Source: Vibrio hepatarius | GTDB lineage: Bacteria; Pseudomonadota; Gammaproteobacteria; Enterobacterales; Vibrionaceae | Reading direction: 5' to 3' | Length of the DNA stretch: 64,000 nucleotides | NCBI RefSeq assembly: GCF_018860525.1 | Contig: NZ_JAHKPM010000061.1 | Span: forward strand, 1-64,000 | Shown: positions 1-8,018 of the stretch, in pieces | Position numbering within the stretch: the first letter of the stretch is position 1 | Layout: each line of letters begins with the position of its first letter | The notes under the pieces: model-generated | Seen by the model: only the letters and a program-made list of their open reading frames with translations | Told to the model about the DNA's origin: nothing | Databases searched by the model: none | Position numbers and translations under genes: made by a program

Positions 1-208
1 AAGTGTACATTTCCTTTTCAACCACATCGGTAACTTCACCGATTGCTCGACTAAATAAATGTGTCATCTCAACAATTGGCATACGCATTTCAGTATAACC
101 ATATGCACTGATCACTTTCTTTACTGAATTTTCTAACTTTTGCCACAATGCTGACTGAGTTGGAAGACAATCATTCATGCCTCGAATTGCTTGAATTTTT
201 TTTACCAC
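1..208 (-). CDS. hisS: Histidine--tRNA ligase, N-terminal part (partial)
   Basis: N-terminal 69 codons of histidyl-tRNA synthetase, which charges tRNA-His with histidine in the cytoplasm; the rest lies beyond the left edge. The translation contains IQAIRGMND and EVTDVVEKEMYT, both characteristic of bacterial HisS (class II synthetase with the motif 1 region in this part). The start is a GTG at 206-208, giving a protein beginning VVKKIQAIRG, which aligns with the E. coli start; no strong Shine-Dalgarno is visible. It follows ispG by about 30 bp on the same strand, so it is probably co-transcribed with rodZ and ispG, the usual enterobacterial and Vibrio arrangement. Confidence 0.93.
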   Translation of the reverse strand, partial: MVKKIQAIRGMNDCLPTQSALWQKLENSVKKVISAYGYTEMRMPIVEMTHLFSRAIGEVTDVVEKEMYT

Positions 209-239
209 AATATTTACCGTAATTTAGGTGACCTTGAGC

Positions 240-1358
240 TTAATCTTCGACTTTAACATCAATGCGATTTTGAACATCTATGACAGAAGCTTTAGCCCGA
301 ATTTTTGCTTCTAATTGGTTAACAAGATCGTCGTTATCAAAACGCTCTTTCTGGCGCTTACCATCTTCATAAAAAGCACTTTTTTTATTGCTACCGGCAA
401 GACCGAGATGGGATACCTCAGCCTCACCCGGTCCATTAACCACACAGCCAATAATCGAAACATCCATTGGCGTGATAATATCCTCAAGGCGTTCCTCTAA
501 TGCATTAACCGTGTTAATGACATCAAACTCCTGTCGAGAGCAACTCGGACAAGCAATGAAGTTTATTCCTCGCGAGCGAATACGCAATGACTTAAGAATA
601 TCAAAACCTACTTTAATTTCTTCAACTGGATCTGCGGCCAGAGAGATACGCAAAGTATCGCCGATTCCTTCAGCTAACAGCATCCCAAGACCAACAGAAG
701 ACTTCACAGCCCCTGCACGTGCTCCGCCCGCTTCTGTAATCCCTAGATGAAGAGGTTGATCAATTTTTTTTGCAAGCAAACGGTATGAATCTACGGCGAG
801 AAAAACATCAGATGCCTTCACGCTGATCTTAAACTGATCGAAATTAAGGCGATCTAGGATATCCACATGCCTCATGGCTGATTCCACCAAAGCTTCAGGC
901 GTTGGCTCACCATATTTCATTTGAATATCTTTTTCTAATGAACCGCCATTGACACCGATTCGAATTGGGATATTTTTATCACGCGCACAATCAACAACCG
1001 CCCGAATACGATCTTCCTTACCAATATTTCCGGGGTTAATGCGTAAACAATCCACTCCATATTCTGCAACTTGCAGAGCAATACGGTAATCGAAGTGAAT
1101 ATCGGCAACTAATGGTACAGATACCTGTTGCTTTATGAGTTTAAAAGCTTCCGCAGCATCCATAGTCGGCACGGATACTCGTACAATATCAGCACCAACA
1201 TTTTCCAATGATTTAATTTGCGCAACAGTTGCTTCAACATCTGTTGTTCTTGTATTAGTCATCGACTGTACAGCTATTGGAGCTCCGTCGCCGATGGGTA
1301 CATCACCCACATAAATACGAGTAGATGGACGACGTTTTATAGGAGATTGGTATTGCAT
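240..1358 (-). CDS. ispG: 4-hydroxy-3-methylbut-2-enyl diphosphate synthase (flavodoxin)
   Basis: IspG (GcpE) performs the penultimate step of the MEP isoprenoid pathway, reducing MEcPP to HMBPP with a [4Fe-4S] cluster. The 372-residue length equals E. coli IspG. Cluster ligands are visible: Cys270 and Cys273 (ACPSC), Cys305 (IIGCVVNGPGEAE) and Glu312. The N-terminal TIM-barrel half carries VQSMTNT near residue 30 and NPGN near 108. It lies 8 bp downstream of rodZ and just before hisS, so the three probably form one operon. Confidence 0.97.
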   Translation of the reverse strand: MQYQSPIKRRPSTRIYVGDVPIGDGAPIAVQSMTNTRTTDVEATVAQIKSLENVGADIVRVSVPTMDAAEAFKLIKQQVSVPLVADIHFDYRIALQVAEYGVDCLRINPGNIGKEDRIRAVVDCARDKNIPIRIGVNGGSLEKDIQMKYGEPTPEALVESAMRHVDILDRLNFDQFKISVKASDVFLAVDSYRLLAKKIDQPLHLGITEAGGARAGAVKSSVGLGMLLAEGIGDTLRISLAADPVEEIKVGFDILKSLRIRSRGINFIACPSCSRQEFDVINTVNALEERLEDIITPMDVSIIGCVVNGPGEAEVSHLGLAGSNKKSAFYEDGKRQKERFDNDDLVNQLEAKIRAKASVIDVQNRIDVKVED

Positions 1359-1366
1359 AATGATTT

Positions 1367-2395
1367 CTAAGGTAAGGTGAATCTTGCTACTTTACCAGAA
1401 GTATACCCAGAAAGGTCAACAGGTTCACTTGATAATGTTATAGATACATTTTCCGGCGCCCCTAAAATAACCTTGTAAGGAGGGTTACCTGTTAGCTGTA
1501 TACCTTGACCAGCTTTCTTGATACCAGTCGCAAGCGTTTTACCAGTAGCATCTTTAACTTGAATCCAACAATCATCGCGAAAAGACATTTCAAGTAAGTT
1601 AGCCACTATGGAAGTGGTCGGCTTCTCTGGCTTAGACGATACTTCTGAGTCTACCTTCAAGAGATTGTCTGCCGTCTCAGAAACGTTGCTTGTAGGTGTT
1701 GAGTCTGGTGTAGCAGGGTTATTCGAGGGTACTGGCTGAACTATTGTCGGCTCTTCAAATGGTTCAATATTTTCAGCCACTTGAATAGGCTCTACAGCAG
1801 AATTCGCAACTTGAGTAGTTACATCTTCTAGTGGTGTTTCTACAATGTCTGACTCTTCTTGCTTAGCATTAGACAAGGGCTCAGGTTCAACTGCTGCAAA
1901 GTCCAACTTATTGTTCTCTGCTAATTCTTGTTCTATTTTCTTTTCTTGCTCAGTTACGGAAGTTAACTCAACCGCTGTTTTTTCTTGATTCTGCCACCAC
2001 CAAACACAAGAAATACTGACAATAACAGCACAAATACCCCATGTCAGGACCATTATTCGATTATCATGTCTCTCTTGATTAGTTTTTTGGGAAAAACTTT
2101 GCATTTCATGCTCTTGATGTTGAGCTTCTCCATTGTCATCCAGAGCGCACAAAACAACAGATTCTTCTACACCAACGACACGTGCGTACGAACGCAGATA
2201 ACCGCGTGTGAAAGTAGCAACTTGCTCACTTTCAAACTGATTTGATTCGATATTTTCGATAATTGCACGTCGAAGACGCAGCCGACTAGCGACCTGCTCC
2301 AATGTCAGACCCAGTTCTTCACGTCTTTGCTTTAAAATCGTACCCGCTTCAACTTTTTTCTCTTCGTCTATCAGGGGTGTTTGTTCAGCACTCAT
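1367..2395 (-). CDS. rodZ: Cytoskeleton protein RodZ
   Basis: RodZ is a bitopic inner-membrane protein that links MreB filaments to the cell-wall elongation machinery. Visible order: a cytoplasmic Cro/Xre-type helix-turn-helix at about 17-80 (the MreB-binding domain in the family), a transmembrane helix at about 113-133, an acidic Pro/Thr/Ser-rich periplasmic linker at about 140-255, and a beta-rich C-terminal DUF4115 domain from about 265 to 342. The 342-residue length is typical. It heads the rodZ-ispG-hisS run. Many gamma-proteobacteria have a pilF/pilW gene directly upstream; none is present here. Confidence 0.95.
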   Translation of the reverse strand: MSAEQTPLIDEEKKVEAGTILKQRREELGLTLEQVASRLRLRRAIIENIESNQFESEQVATFTRGYLRSYARVVGVEESVVLCALDDNGEAQHQEHEMQSFSQKTNQERHDNRIMVLTWGICAVIVSISCVWWWQNQEKTAVELTSVTEQEKKIEQELAENNKLDFAAVEPEPLSNAKQEESDIVETPLEDVTTQVANSAVEPIQVAENIEPFEEPTIVQPVPSNNPATPDSTPTSNVSETADNLLKVDSEVSSKPEKPTTSIVANLLEMSFRDDCWIQVKDATGKTLATGIKKAGQGIQLTGNPPYKVILGAPENVSITLSSEPVDLSGYTSGKVARFTLP

Positions 2396-2668
2396 TTTAT
2401 AAACGTCTCTTTTTGAAGGATTCTATTCCAAATGCACATTCGTTATTTATCGTTAGTTGTACAGCCTTGAACGAGAATCTTATATTTTGAGGAAAAGCCC
2501 TCACCAAAATGTATAAAGTACTTCACATAAATCTTAGGGATATTATTCCTAAAGCACTAAAGTTTAATTCTAATAGATATCAGAGATGAAACAACATAGA
2601 AAACACGTATAATTCACAACTAGCTCAAGGTTTTTCTATATTTTGACATTATTTAGCTCAATCAGTTT
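2396..2668. other. Intergenic region upstream of rodZ
   Basis: About 270 bp with no credible coding sequence. It must hold the promoter of the rodZ-ispG-hisS transcript, since rlmN upstream ends in its own terminator. A small inverted repeat (TTAGG at 2534-2538 and CCTAA at 2548-2552) is the only local symmetry I see. No trace of a pilF/pilW reading frame is recognisable. I could not assign a -35/-10 pair with confidence. Confidence 0.5.
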
Positions 2669-2694
2669 AAAAAAAACCAGAGCAAAGCTCTGGC
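2669..2694 (-). terminator. Rho-independent terminator of rlmN
   Basis: On the minus strand a 7-bp stem CCAGAGC/GCTCTGG (2677-2683 with 2687-2693, three-base loop) is followed directly by a run of eight T. It sits about 25 bp past the rlmN stop codon and separates rlmN from rodZ. Confidence 0.85.
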
Positions 2695-2716
2695 TTCGTA
2701 TCCAAAGCAATCTTTT

Positions 2717-3841
2717 TTAAACGGCCTTAACGGCTATCGTTTCACCTTTTGCGGCACGAATAGTCGCGGTACGCTTAGTACGATCGATAACATCACCCAC
2801 TAACTGGCCACAAGCCGCATCGATGTCATCACCACGGGTTTTACGTACAGTTACAGTATTATCATATTGCATTAGCGTTTTTTGGAAACGGTCTATCCTT
2901 GAGTTACTTGGTTTCTTGTAAGGTGAACCAGGATAAGGATTAAATGGAATAAGATTGATTTTACATGGTGTGTCTTTAAGTAACTCAGCAAGTTCACGGG
3001 CATGTTCCATGTCATCATTAACATGGTCAAGCAAAACATACTCAACTGTCACTTTACCACGATTAGCGTTAGATGAAGCGATGTAACGGCGAACTGATGC
3101 TAGAAAGTCCTCAATATCCCAACGATCATTAATCGGCATAATTTCACTACGCAACTTGTCATTCGGAGCATGAAGTGAAATCGCTAGTGCAACATCTATT
3201 TGCCCAGTCATCTTATCAAGGCCAGAGACAACACCAGAAGTAGATACCGTTACTCGACGTTTAGATAAACCAAAGCCAAGATCATCAAGCATGAGCTCGA
3301 GTGCTGGGATGAGGTTTTTCATATTAAGTAGAGGCTCTCCCATTCCCATCATAACAACGTTAGTAATTGGGCGTCGGCCTGTATCTTTTTCTAAGCCAAC
3401 TTCACGCGCAGCACGCCAAACTTGACCAATAATTTCAGATACCTTTAGATTACGGTTGAAGCCTTGTTGTGCTGTAGAACAAAATTTACATTCGAGCGCA
3501 CATCCCACTTGAGAGGATACACATAAGGTTGCCCTATCGTCTTCTGGGATATAAACCGTTTCTACATCTTGATCGCCGACTTTCATTGCCCATTTTATCG
3601 TACCATCTGACGAGTGCTGAGCTTCGGCTACAATCGGCGCTTTAATTTCACAACGGTGCATGAGCTTTTCACGCAATTTTTTATTAATGTTGCTCATATT
3701 TTCGAAGTCATCGACACCAAAATGGTAAATCCACTTCATTATTTGATCGGCACGAAATGCTTTTTCACCAAGTTCTTCAGCAAACAGTTTACGCATCCCT
3801 TTACGGTCAAAGTCAAGTAGATTGATTTTTTCAGTGTTCAT
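2717..3841 (-). CDS. rlmN: Dual-specificity 23S rRNA/tRNA adenine-C2 methyltransferase
   Basis: RlmN methylates C2 of A2503 in 23S rRNA and A37 in several tRNAs by a radical-SAM mechanism that uses a methyl-cysteine intermediate. The CxxxCxxC cluster motif is at Cys114, Cys118 and Cys121. The C-terminal catalytic cysteine is Cys344 in DIDAACGQL, and MGMGEPLLN at about 165-173 is the SAM-binding signature. The length of 374 is normal. The gene ends in its own terminator, so it is transcribed apart from rodZ. The upstream neighbour is csdE rather than ndk, the usual enterobacterial neighbour. Confidence 0.97.
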   Translation of the reverse strand: MNTEKINLLDFDRKGMRKLFAEELGEKAFRADQIMKWIYHFGVDDFENMSNINKKLREKLMHRCEIKAPIVAEAQHSSDGTIKWAMKVGDQDVETVYIPEDDRATLCVSSQVGCALECKFCSTAQQGFNRNLKVSEIIGQVWRAAREVGLEKDTGRRPITNVVMMGMGEPLLNMKNLIPALELMLDDLGFGLSKRRVTVSTSGVVSGLDKMTGQIDVALAISLHAPNDKLRSEIMPINDRWDIEDFLASVRRYIASSNANRGKVTVEYVLLDHVNDDMEHARELAELLKDTPCKINLIPFNPYPGSPYKKPSNSRIDRFQKTLMQYDNTVTVRKTRGDDIDAACGQLVGDVIDRTKRTATIRAAKGETIAVKAV

Positions 3842-4008
3842 GGAGCCTCACGAAACAACGTAACATTAATTAAGGGCGCGAATTGTACAGCCTTTACTCA
3901 ACAACAACAAGGGCTCTAACACCCTGTATTATATAAATCATTAATATTACTTTGATTAAATTTTATACTATTTCCATTATTGAAAAGTTTCTGATTAAAA
4001 GTTGCTTG

Positions 4009-4443
4009 CTACTTTTCAAATGTGATCTGTTTTATCTGTTCTACGATAGCTTTCAATCCGTTTCCACGCGATGGACTGAGATGAGAGACAAGGCCTAATT
4101 CTTTAAAGAATCCGTCAATATCAAACATTTGAATTTGCTGTGATGTTTTACCATCAAAAGGGGTTAATACCAGTGCAATCAGTCCTCTTACAATACGAGC
4201 ATCTGAATCCGCACAAAAATACCAAAAACCATTAATATTGGTACTAACTAACCAAACTAGACTTTCACAGCCAGTGACTTTAACTTGCTCAGACTTTAGC
4301 TCATTAGGCATTTCAGGCAGACATTTTCCCCAAAGAATCACTTGGCGATATCGTTCTTCCCATCCTTTCAATCCCTGCATGGTTGAAACAATATCGTGTA
4401 TGAGAATCTCTGTACCAAAAGGCGAGTAAGGAAAAGGTGACAT
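4009..4443 (-). CDS. csdE: SufE-family sulfur acceptor (CsdE-like)
   Basis: SufE/CsdE proteins accept persulfide sulfur from a cysteine desulfurase. The 144-residue protein has the active-site cysteine at Cys59 in KVTGCESLVW, the position expected for CsdE. The adjacent tcdA supports CsdE over SufE, because CsdA-CsdE-TcdA work together in cyclic t6A37 tRNA modification in E. coli. A csdA desulfurase gene is not next to it in this window. The start at 4443 is preceded by GGAGG-like sequence, and the gap to tcdA is about 23 bp, consistent with co-transcription. Confidence 0.88.
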   Translation of the reverse strand: MSPFPYSPFGTEILIHDIVSTMQGLKGWEERYRQVILWGKCLPEMPNELKSEQVKVTGCESLVWLVSTNINGFWYFCADSDARIVRGLIALVLTPFDGKTSQQIQMFDIDGFFKELGLVSHLSPSRGNGLKAIVEQIKQITFEK

Positions 4444-4466
4444 AGGGCCTCCAAACTAAAAGATGA

Positions 4467-5273
4467 TTAGCTGAACTTTTGGATCAGCTTTTCCACAATA
4501 CGTGCAACGGCGACAAAACCAAAAGTAGCAGTCACAACCGTTGCTGCTCCAAAACCACTCGCACAATCCATACGCTTAGGCCCCTCAGCTGTTGATTTCG
4601 TATTGCATACTGTTCCATCCGGCTGTGGGTACTTCAACTGCTCTGTTGAAAACACACACTCAATGCCAAATTTACGTTGTGGGTTTTGAGGGAAGTTATG
4701 ATGACGCCGCAAGGTATCTTTCATTTTTTTTGCCAACGGATCTTGGATTGTTTTGGTCAGATCCGCAACTTGAATCTGAGTTGGGTCGACTTGCCCCCCA
4801 GCACCTCCTATTGTAATTACTTTAATCTTATTGCTTCGGCAATAAGCAAGCAATGAAGCTTTCGCCCTAACACTATCGATAGCATCAAGGACATAATCAA
4901 AGTCTTTAGTTAGATATTCATGCTGGTTGTCTGGCGTAATAAAATCATCGATCAAATTAACCTGACAGTCAGGATTAATAAGCTTGACTCTTTCAGCCAT
5001 CACTTCAATTTTACTCTGACCAATATTGCCATTCATTGCATGGATTTGTCGATTTATGTTGGTGACACAAACATCGTCCATATCGATCAATGTTAATTGA
5101 CCAACCCCTGTGCGTGCCAATGCCTCAACAGCCCACGATCCGACTCCCCCAATACCTATCACACATACATGCGCAGCGCGAAGAATTTCGACTTGTGAAT
5201 CGCCATAAAGACGCCGAGTTCCACCAAACCGTTGGTCATAACTGTCTGAAGCAGGTGTATCAAGTTCACGCAT
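4467..5273 (-). CDS. tcdA: tRNA threonylcarbamoyladenosine dehydratase
   Basis: TcdA is an E1/MoeB/ThiF-like ATP-dependent enzyme that cyclises t6A37 to ct6A in ANN-decoding tRNAs. The nucleotide-binding GxGGVG motif occurs in VIGIGGVGSWAVEAL and the adenylation Arg/Asp region follows. The ATG at 5273 is chosen because it has a strong GGAGGA Shine-Dalgarno and gives 268 residues, the E. coli length; an in-frame start at 5330 would add a hydrophobic stretch without family support. The gene precedes csdE on the same strand. The terminator hairpin of mltA lies just upstream. Confidence 0.95.
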   Translation of the reverse strand: MRELDTPASDSYDQRFGGTRRLYGDSQVEILRAAHVCVIGIGGVGSWAVEALARTGVGQLTLIDMDDVCVTNINRQIHAMNGNIGQSKIEVMAERVKLINPDCQVNLIDDFITPDNQHEYLTKDFDYVLDAIDSVRAKASLLAYCRSNKIKVITIGGAGGQVDPTQIQVADLTKTIQDPLAKKMKDTLRRHHNFPQNPQRKFGIECVFSTEQLKYPQPDGTVCNTKSTAEGPKRMDCASGFGAATVVTATFGFVAVARIVEKLIQKFS

Positions 5274-5308
5274 GGTGCTCTCCTCCGCTAGATTAGGGGT
5301 TAAAATAC

Positions 5309-5335
5309 AAAGAGTGCGTTTTATACGCACTCTTT
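5309..5335 (-). terminator. Hairpin terminator after mltA
   Basis: A perfect 10-bp stem AAAGAGTGCG/CGCACTCTTT (5309-5318 with 5326-5335) with a seven-base loop lies between the mltA stop codon and tcdA. On the minus strand it ends in CTTTGTATTTT, a modest U-rich tail. It probably ends mltA transcription, so the tcdA promoter would have to lie in or just after it. Confidence 0.75.
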
Positions 5336-5359
5336 GATAAAAAGTCTAGCCAACGCAGA

Positions 5360-6460
5360 CTATTCTAATTTTTCAGGTGGTAAAGCCCAAGGAGCCTGAG
5401 TTGCTGAGTTTTCTAATCCTAACTTCCACACACGACCAAAGTGCTTGTAATGCCCTGCCTCTGTACCGGCTCTAGGGCCCATTCCATGGTATAGATCTAA
5501 ATGGTTTTGCTTTACTGCACCACCAGTATCTAGAACAATAAGTAAACGCAATTGATGTGCTCCACTCCAGCTACCATCTGCATTTAATAATGGGACTTCC
5601 GCAAGAATTGGCGTTCCCATTGGAAAAACTGCTGGGTCACCCGCGACAGAAGCCATAGGTAACAATGGGATACCAGCAGTCCCCGTCACTGGCGCATCGG
5701 CTCTAGGTTCAAAGAACACATAAGATGGATTTTGCTCCAACAACTCACGTACAGTTTGGTCATCATTAGCTAGCACCCACTCTTTTATCGCTTTAAGTGA
5801 CATTTTTTCACGAGATACTAAGCCCCTTTCAATCAGCACCTTACCAATACTGACATAGGCTTTGTTGTTTTTGCCGCCGTAAGCAAAGTATTCTAATGTA
5901 TCATCTTCAAAGTGGACAAAGCCGCTTCCTTGGACTTCCATCATAAATGGATCAATCATATTGGCTGAATAACCCAATTCAAGTCCCAGACCTTCTAAGG
6001 CGCCATCATAAATCTGCGTACGTGTTGGACAATCAACCTCACAATTTGGTTTTGCGTAAACGGGATATCGATATGTCTCATTTGGCTCATGACGTAATTC
6101 CATTACTGGTGAGAAATATCCCGTAAATAAAACATTACCCTTTTTATCTCCGCCACCTAACTGGGCAGCTTGAACACCAAAATTGGCCAATTGAGCAGGG
6201 TCACCACTTTGTAAAACCCATTCATTTAATTTTTCGTACAGCGGTTGATATAGACTGGTCATCGATGGTGAGTTTTCAGTCACTTGTTCTGATTGCTTTG
6301 CAAACTTTGTAAAATCCTTCGGTTTATTCGATTCGATAATAGTACTTTTATTAAGTATGGAGACAAATTCACCATCAACATATTGCTGAGCACGATCCTT
6401 GGGCTGTGCGCAACCTAACAAAACACTGGCGGCAACAAGAGGAAGATATTTTTTAAGCAC
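5360..6460 (-). CDS. mltA: Membrane-bound lytic murein transglycosylase A
   Basis: MltA cleaves the MurNAc-GlcNAc bond of peptidoglycan, forming 1,6-anhydro products, and is anchored to the outer membrane. A lipoprotein signal is visible: MLKKYLPLVAASVLLGC with the lipobox Cys17. The MltA barrel (about 110-270) is followed by the 3D domain at about 290-350, where VLDTGGAVK contains a conserved catalytic-region Asp. The start is a GTG. The length of 366 is normal. It is transcribed alone, between a terminator and the divergent argA. Confidence 0.95.
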   Translation of the reverse strand: MLKKYLPLVAASVLLGCAQPKDRAQQYVDGEFVSILNKSTIIESNKPKDFTKFAKQSEQVTENSPSMTSLYQPLYEKLNEWVLQSGDPAQLANFGVQAAQLGGGDKKGNVLFTGYFSPVMELRHEPNETYRYPVYAKPNCEVDCPTRTQIYDGALEGLGLELGYSANMIDPFMMEVQGSGFVHFEDDTLEYFAYGGKNNKAYVSIGKVLIERGLVSREKMSLKAIKEWVLANDDQTVRELLEQNPSYVFFEPRADAPVTGTAGIPLLPMASVAGDPAVFPMGTPILAEVPLLNADGSWSGAHQLRLLIVLDTGGAVKQNHLDLYHGMGPRAGTEAGHYKHFGRVWKLGLENSATQAPWALPPEKLE

Positions 6461-6661
6461 GAGAATGATTCCTTATTGAACTGCAAATAGGATGACAAAC
6501 TCAAGCGATTAGCGCAATCAAGGATATTGCTACCAAAGCCATTTTTAATAATTCCTGACAAACCTACCTAAAAGATTATCATATTTTTAGTCACAAAAAC
6601 CTTGATAGAAAAAGAATAAAAATGCATTATTAAAACATAGTAATTCAAACAAATAACAGTT

Positions 6662-7987
6662 ATGAAAATTCGTAATACCGCATTAGTCAAAGGGTTTCGT
6701 CAATCAGCTCCTTATGTGAACGCACACCGAGGCAAAACCATGGTTATTATGCTTGGTGGCGAAGTCGTAGCAGACGAGAATTTTTCAAATATCATCAATG
6801 ATATTGCCCTACTCCATAGTTTAGGTGTCAATATTGTGGTCGTACATGGCGCCAGACCACAGATAAATCAATTACTTGAACAGGCTAATCATAAGAGCCC
6901 ATACTACAAAGGGATTCGCGTAACAGATCAACAAACTTTGAATGTTGTCATGCAGGCCGCCGGTCAGCTCCAATTAGCGATTACCGCTCAGCTTTCAATG
7001 AGCCTTAGCAACACGCCAATGGCTGGTACTCAACTCAACGTTGTCAGTGGTAATTTTGTCACTGCTCAACCACTGGGTATAGATGATGGCATTGATTACT
7101 ATCATAGTGGCCGTATTCGGAGAATAGATACACAAGGTATTAATCGAGCCTTAGATCAGGGCTCTATCGTTCTTCTAGGGCCAATAGTAGGTTCCGTAAC
7201 GGGGGAATCATTCAATCTACTTTCCGAAGAGGTGGCGACTCAAGTTGCCATCAAGCTTAATGCAGATAAACTGATTTGCTTCTGCTCTGAACAAGGCGTT
7301 ATAGACTGTGAAGGCAGAGCTGTAGCTGAGCTGTTTCCGCGCGATGCCGAACAATTTCTTCTCAAACTAGAGCAAGAAGATCAGAACTCCTCCGGAACAA
7401 CGCGTTTTTTAAAAGCGGCAACAACTGCTTGTAATTCAGGGGTACCTCGTAGCCACTTAATTAGTTACAAAGTTGATGGGGCGCTGATTCAAGAGCTCTT
7501 TTCTATCGATGGAATAGGCACTCAAATCTCTAAAGCAAGTACAGAACAAGTCCGCCAAGCCCACATTGATGATATTGGTGGTATTTTGGATTTAATTCAC
7601 CCCCTTGAACAACAAGGTGTACTGGTCAGACGCTCAAGAGAACAATTAGAACAAGAGATACACCAATTCACTATCATTGAAAAAGACGGATTAATTATCG
7701 GATGTGCCGCGCTTTATCCGTACGCGGATGAAAAAATGGCAGAAATGGCCTGTGTCGCCATTCATCCAGAATACAGGGAAGGTAACCGTGGTGTTCTATT
7801 ACTTAAACACATCAAGTTACAATCCAAAGCTCAAGGTATAAAACATATTTTTGTCCTTACTACTCGCAGCATTCATTGGTTTCGCGAGCAGGGTTTTCAG
7901 GAAATGTCGGTCGAGTTTTTACCCTCACATAAAAAAAACCTCTACAACTATCAACGAAAATCGAAAATATTAGCGATTGAACTTTGA
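6662..7987 (+). CDS. argA: Amino-acid N-acetyltransferase (N-acetylglutamate synthase)
   Basis: ArgA makes N-acetylglutamate from glutamate and acetyl-CoA, the first step of arginine biosynthesis. The 441-residue protein has an amino-acid-kinase-like domain (about 25-270; VVVHGARPQINQ near 59-70), which carries arginine feedback inhibition in this family. A C-terminal GNAT acetyltransferase domain follows (about 295-425; CVAIHPEYREGNRG). E. coli ArgA has 443 residues. It is divergent from mltA and convergent with recD. The 200-bp upstream region holds only a poor ArgR-like half-site (ATTCA near 6644), so ArgR control is not shown. Confidence 0.96.
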   Translation: MKIRNTALVKGFRQSAPYVNAHRGKTMVIMLGGEVVADENFSNIINDIALLHSLGVNIVVVHGARPQINQLLEQANHKSPYYKGIRVTDQQTLNVVMQAAGQLQLAITAQLSMSLSNTPMAGTQLNVVSGNFVTAQPLGIDDGIDYYHSGRIRRIDTQGINRALDQGSIVLLGPIVGSVTGESFNLLSEEVATQVAIKLNADKLICFCSEQGVIDCEGRAVAELFPRDAEQFLLKLEQEDQNSSGTTRFLKAATTACNSGVPRSHLISYKVDGALIQELFSIDGIGTQISKASTEQVRQAHIDDIGGILDLIHPLEQQGVLVRRSREQLEQEIHQFTIIEKDGLIIGCAALYPYADEKMAEMACVAIHPEYREGNRGVLLLKHIKLQSKAQGIKHIFVLTTRSIHWFREQGFQEMSVEFLPSHKKNLYNYQRKSKILAIEL

Positions 7988-8018
7988 TTTAAAAATTAAA
8001 ATCAATAACTTAAAAGCA

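Noticed and set aside
6600..6661. ArgR box before argA
   Set aside because: Only a half-site (ATTCA) matches; the rest is too poor to call an operator.
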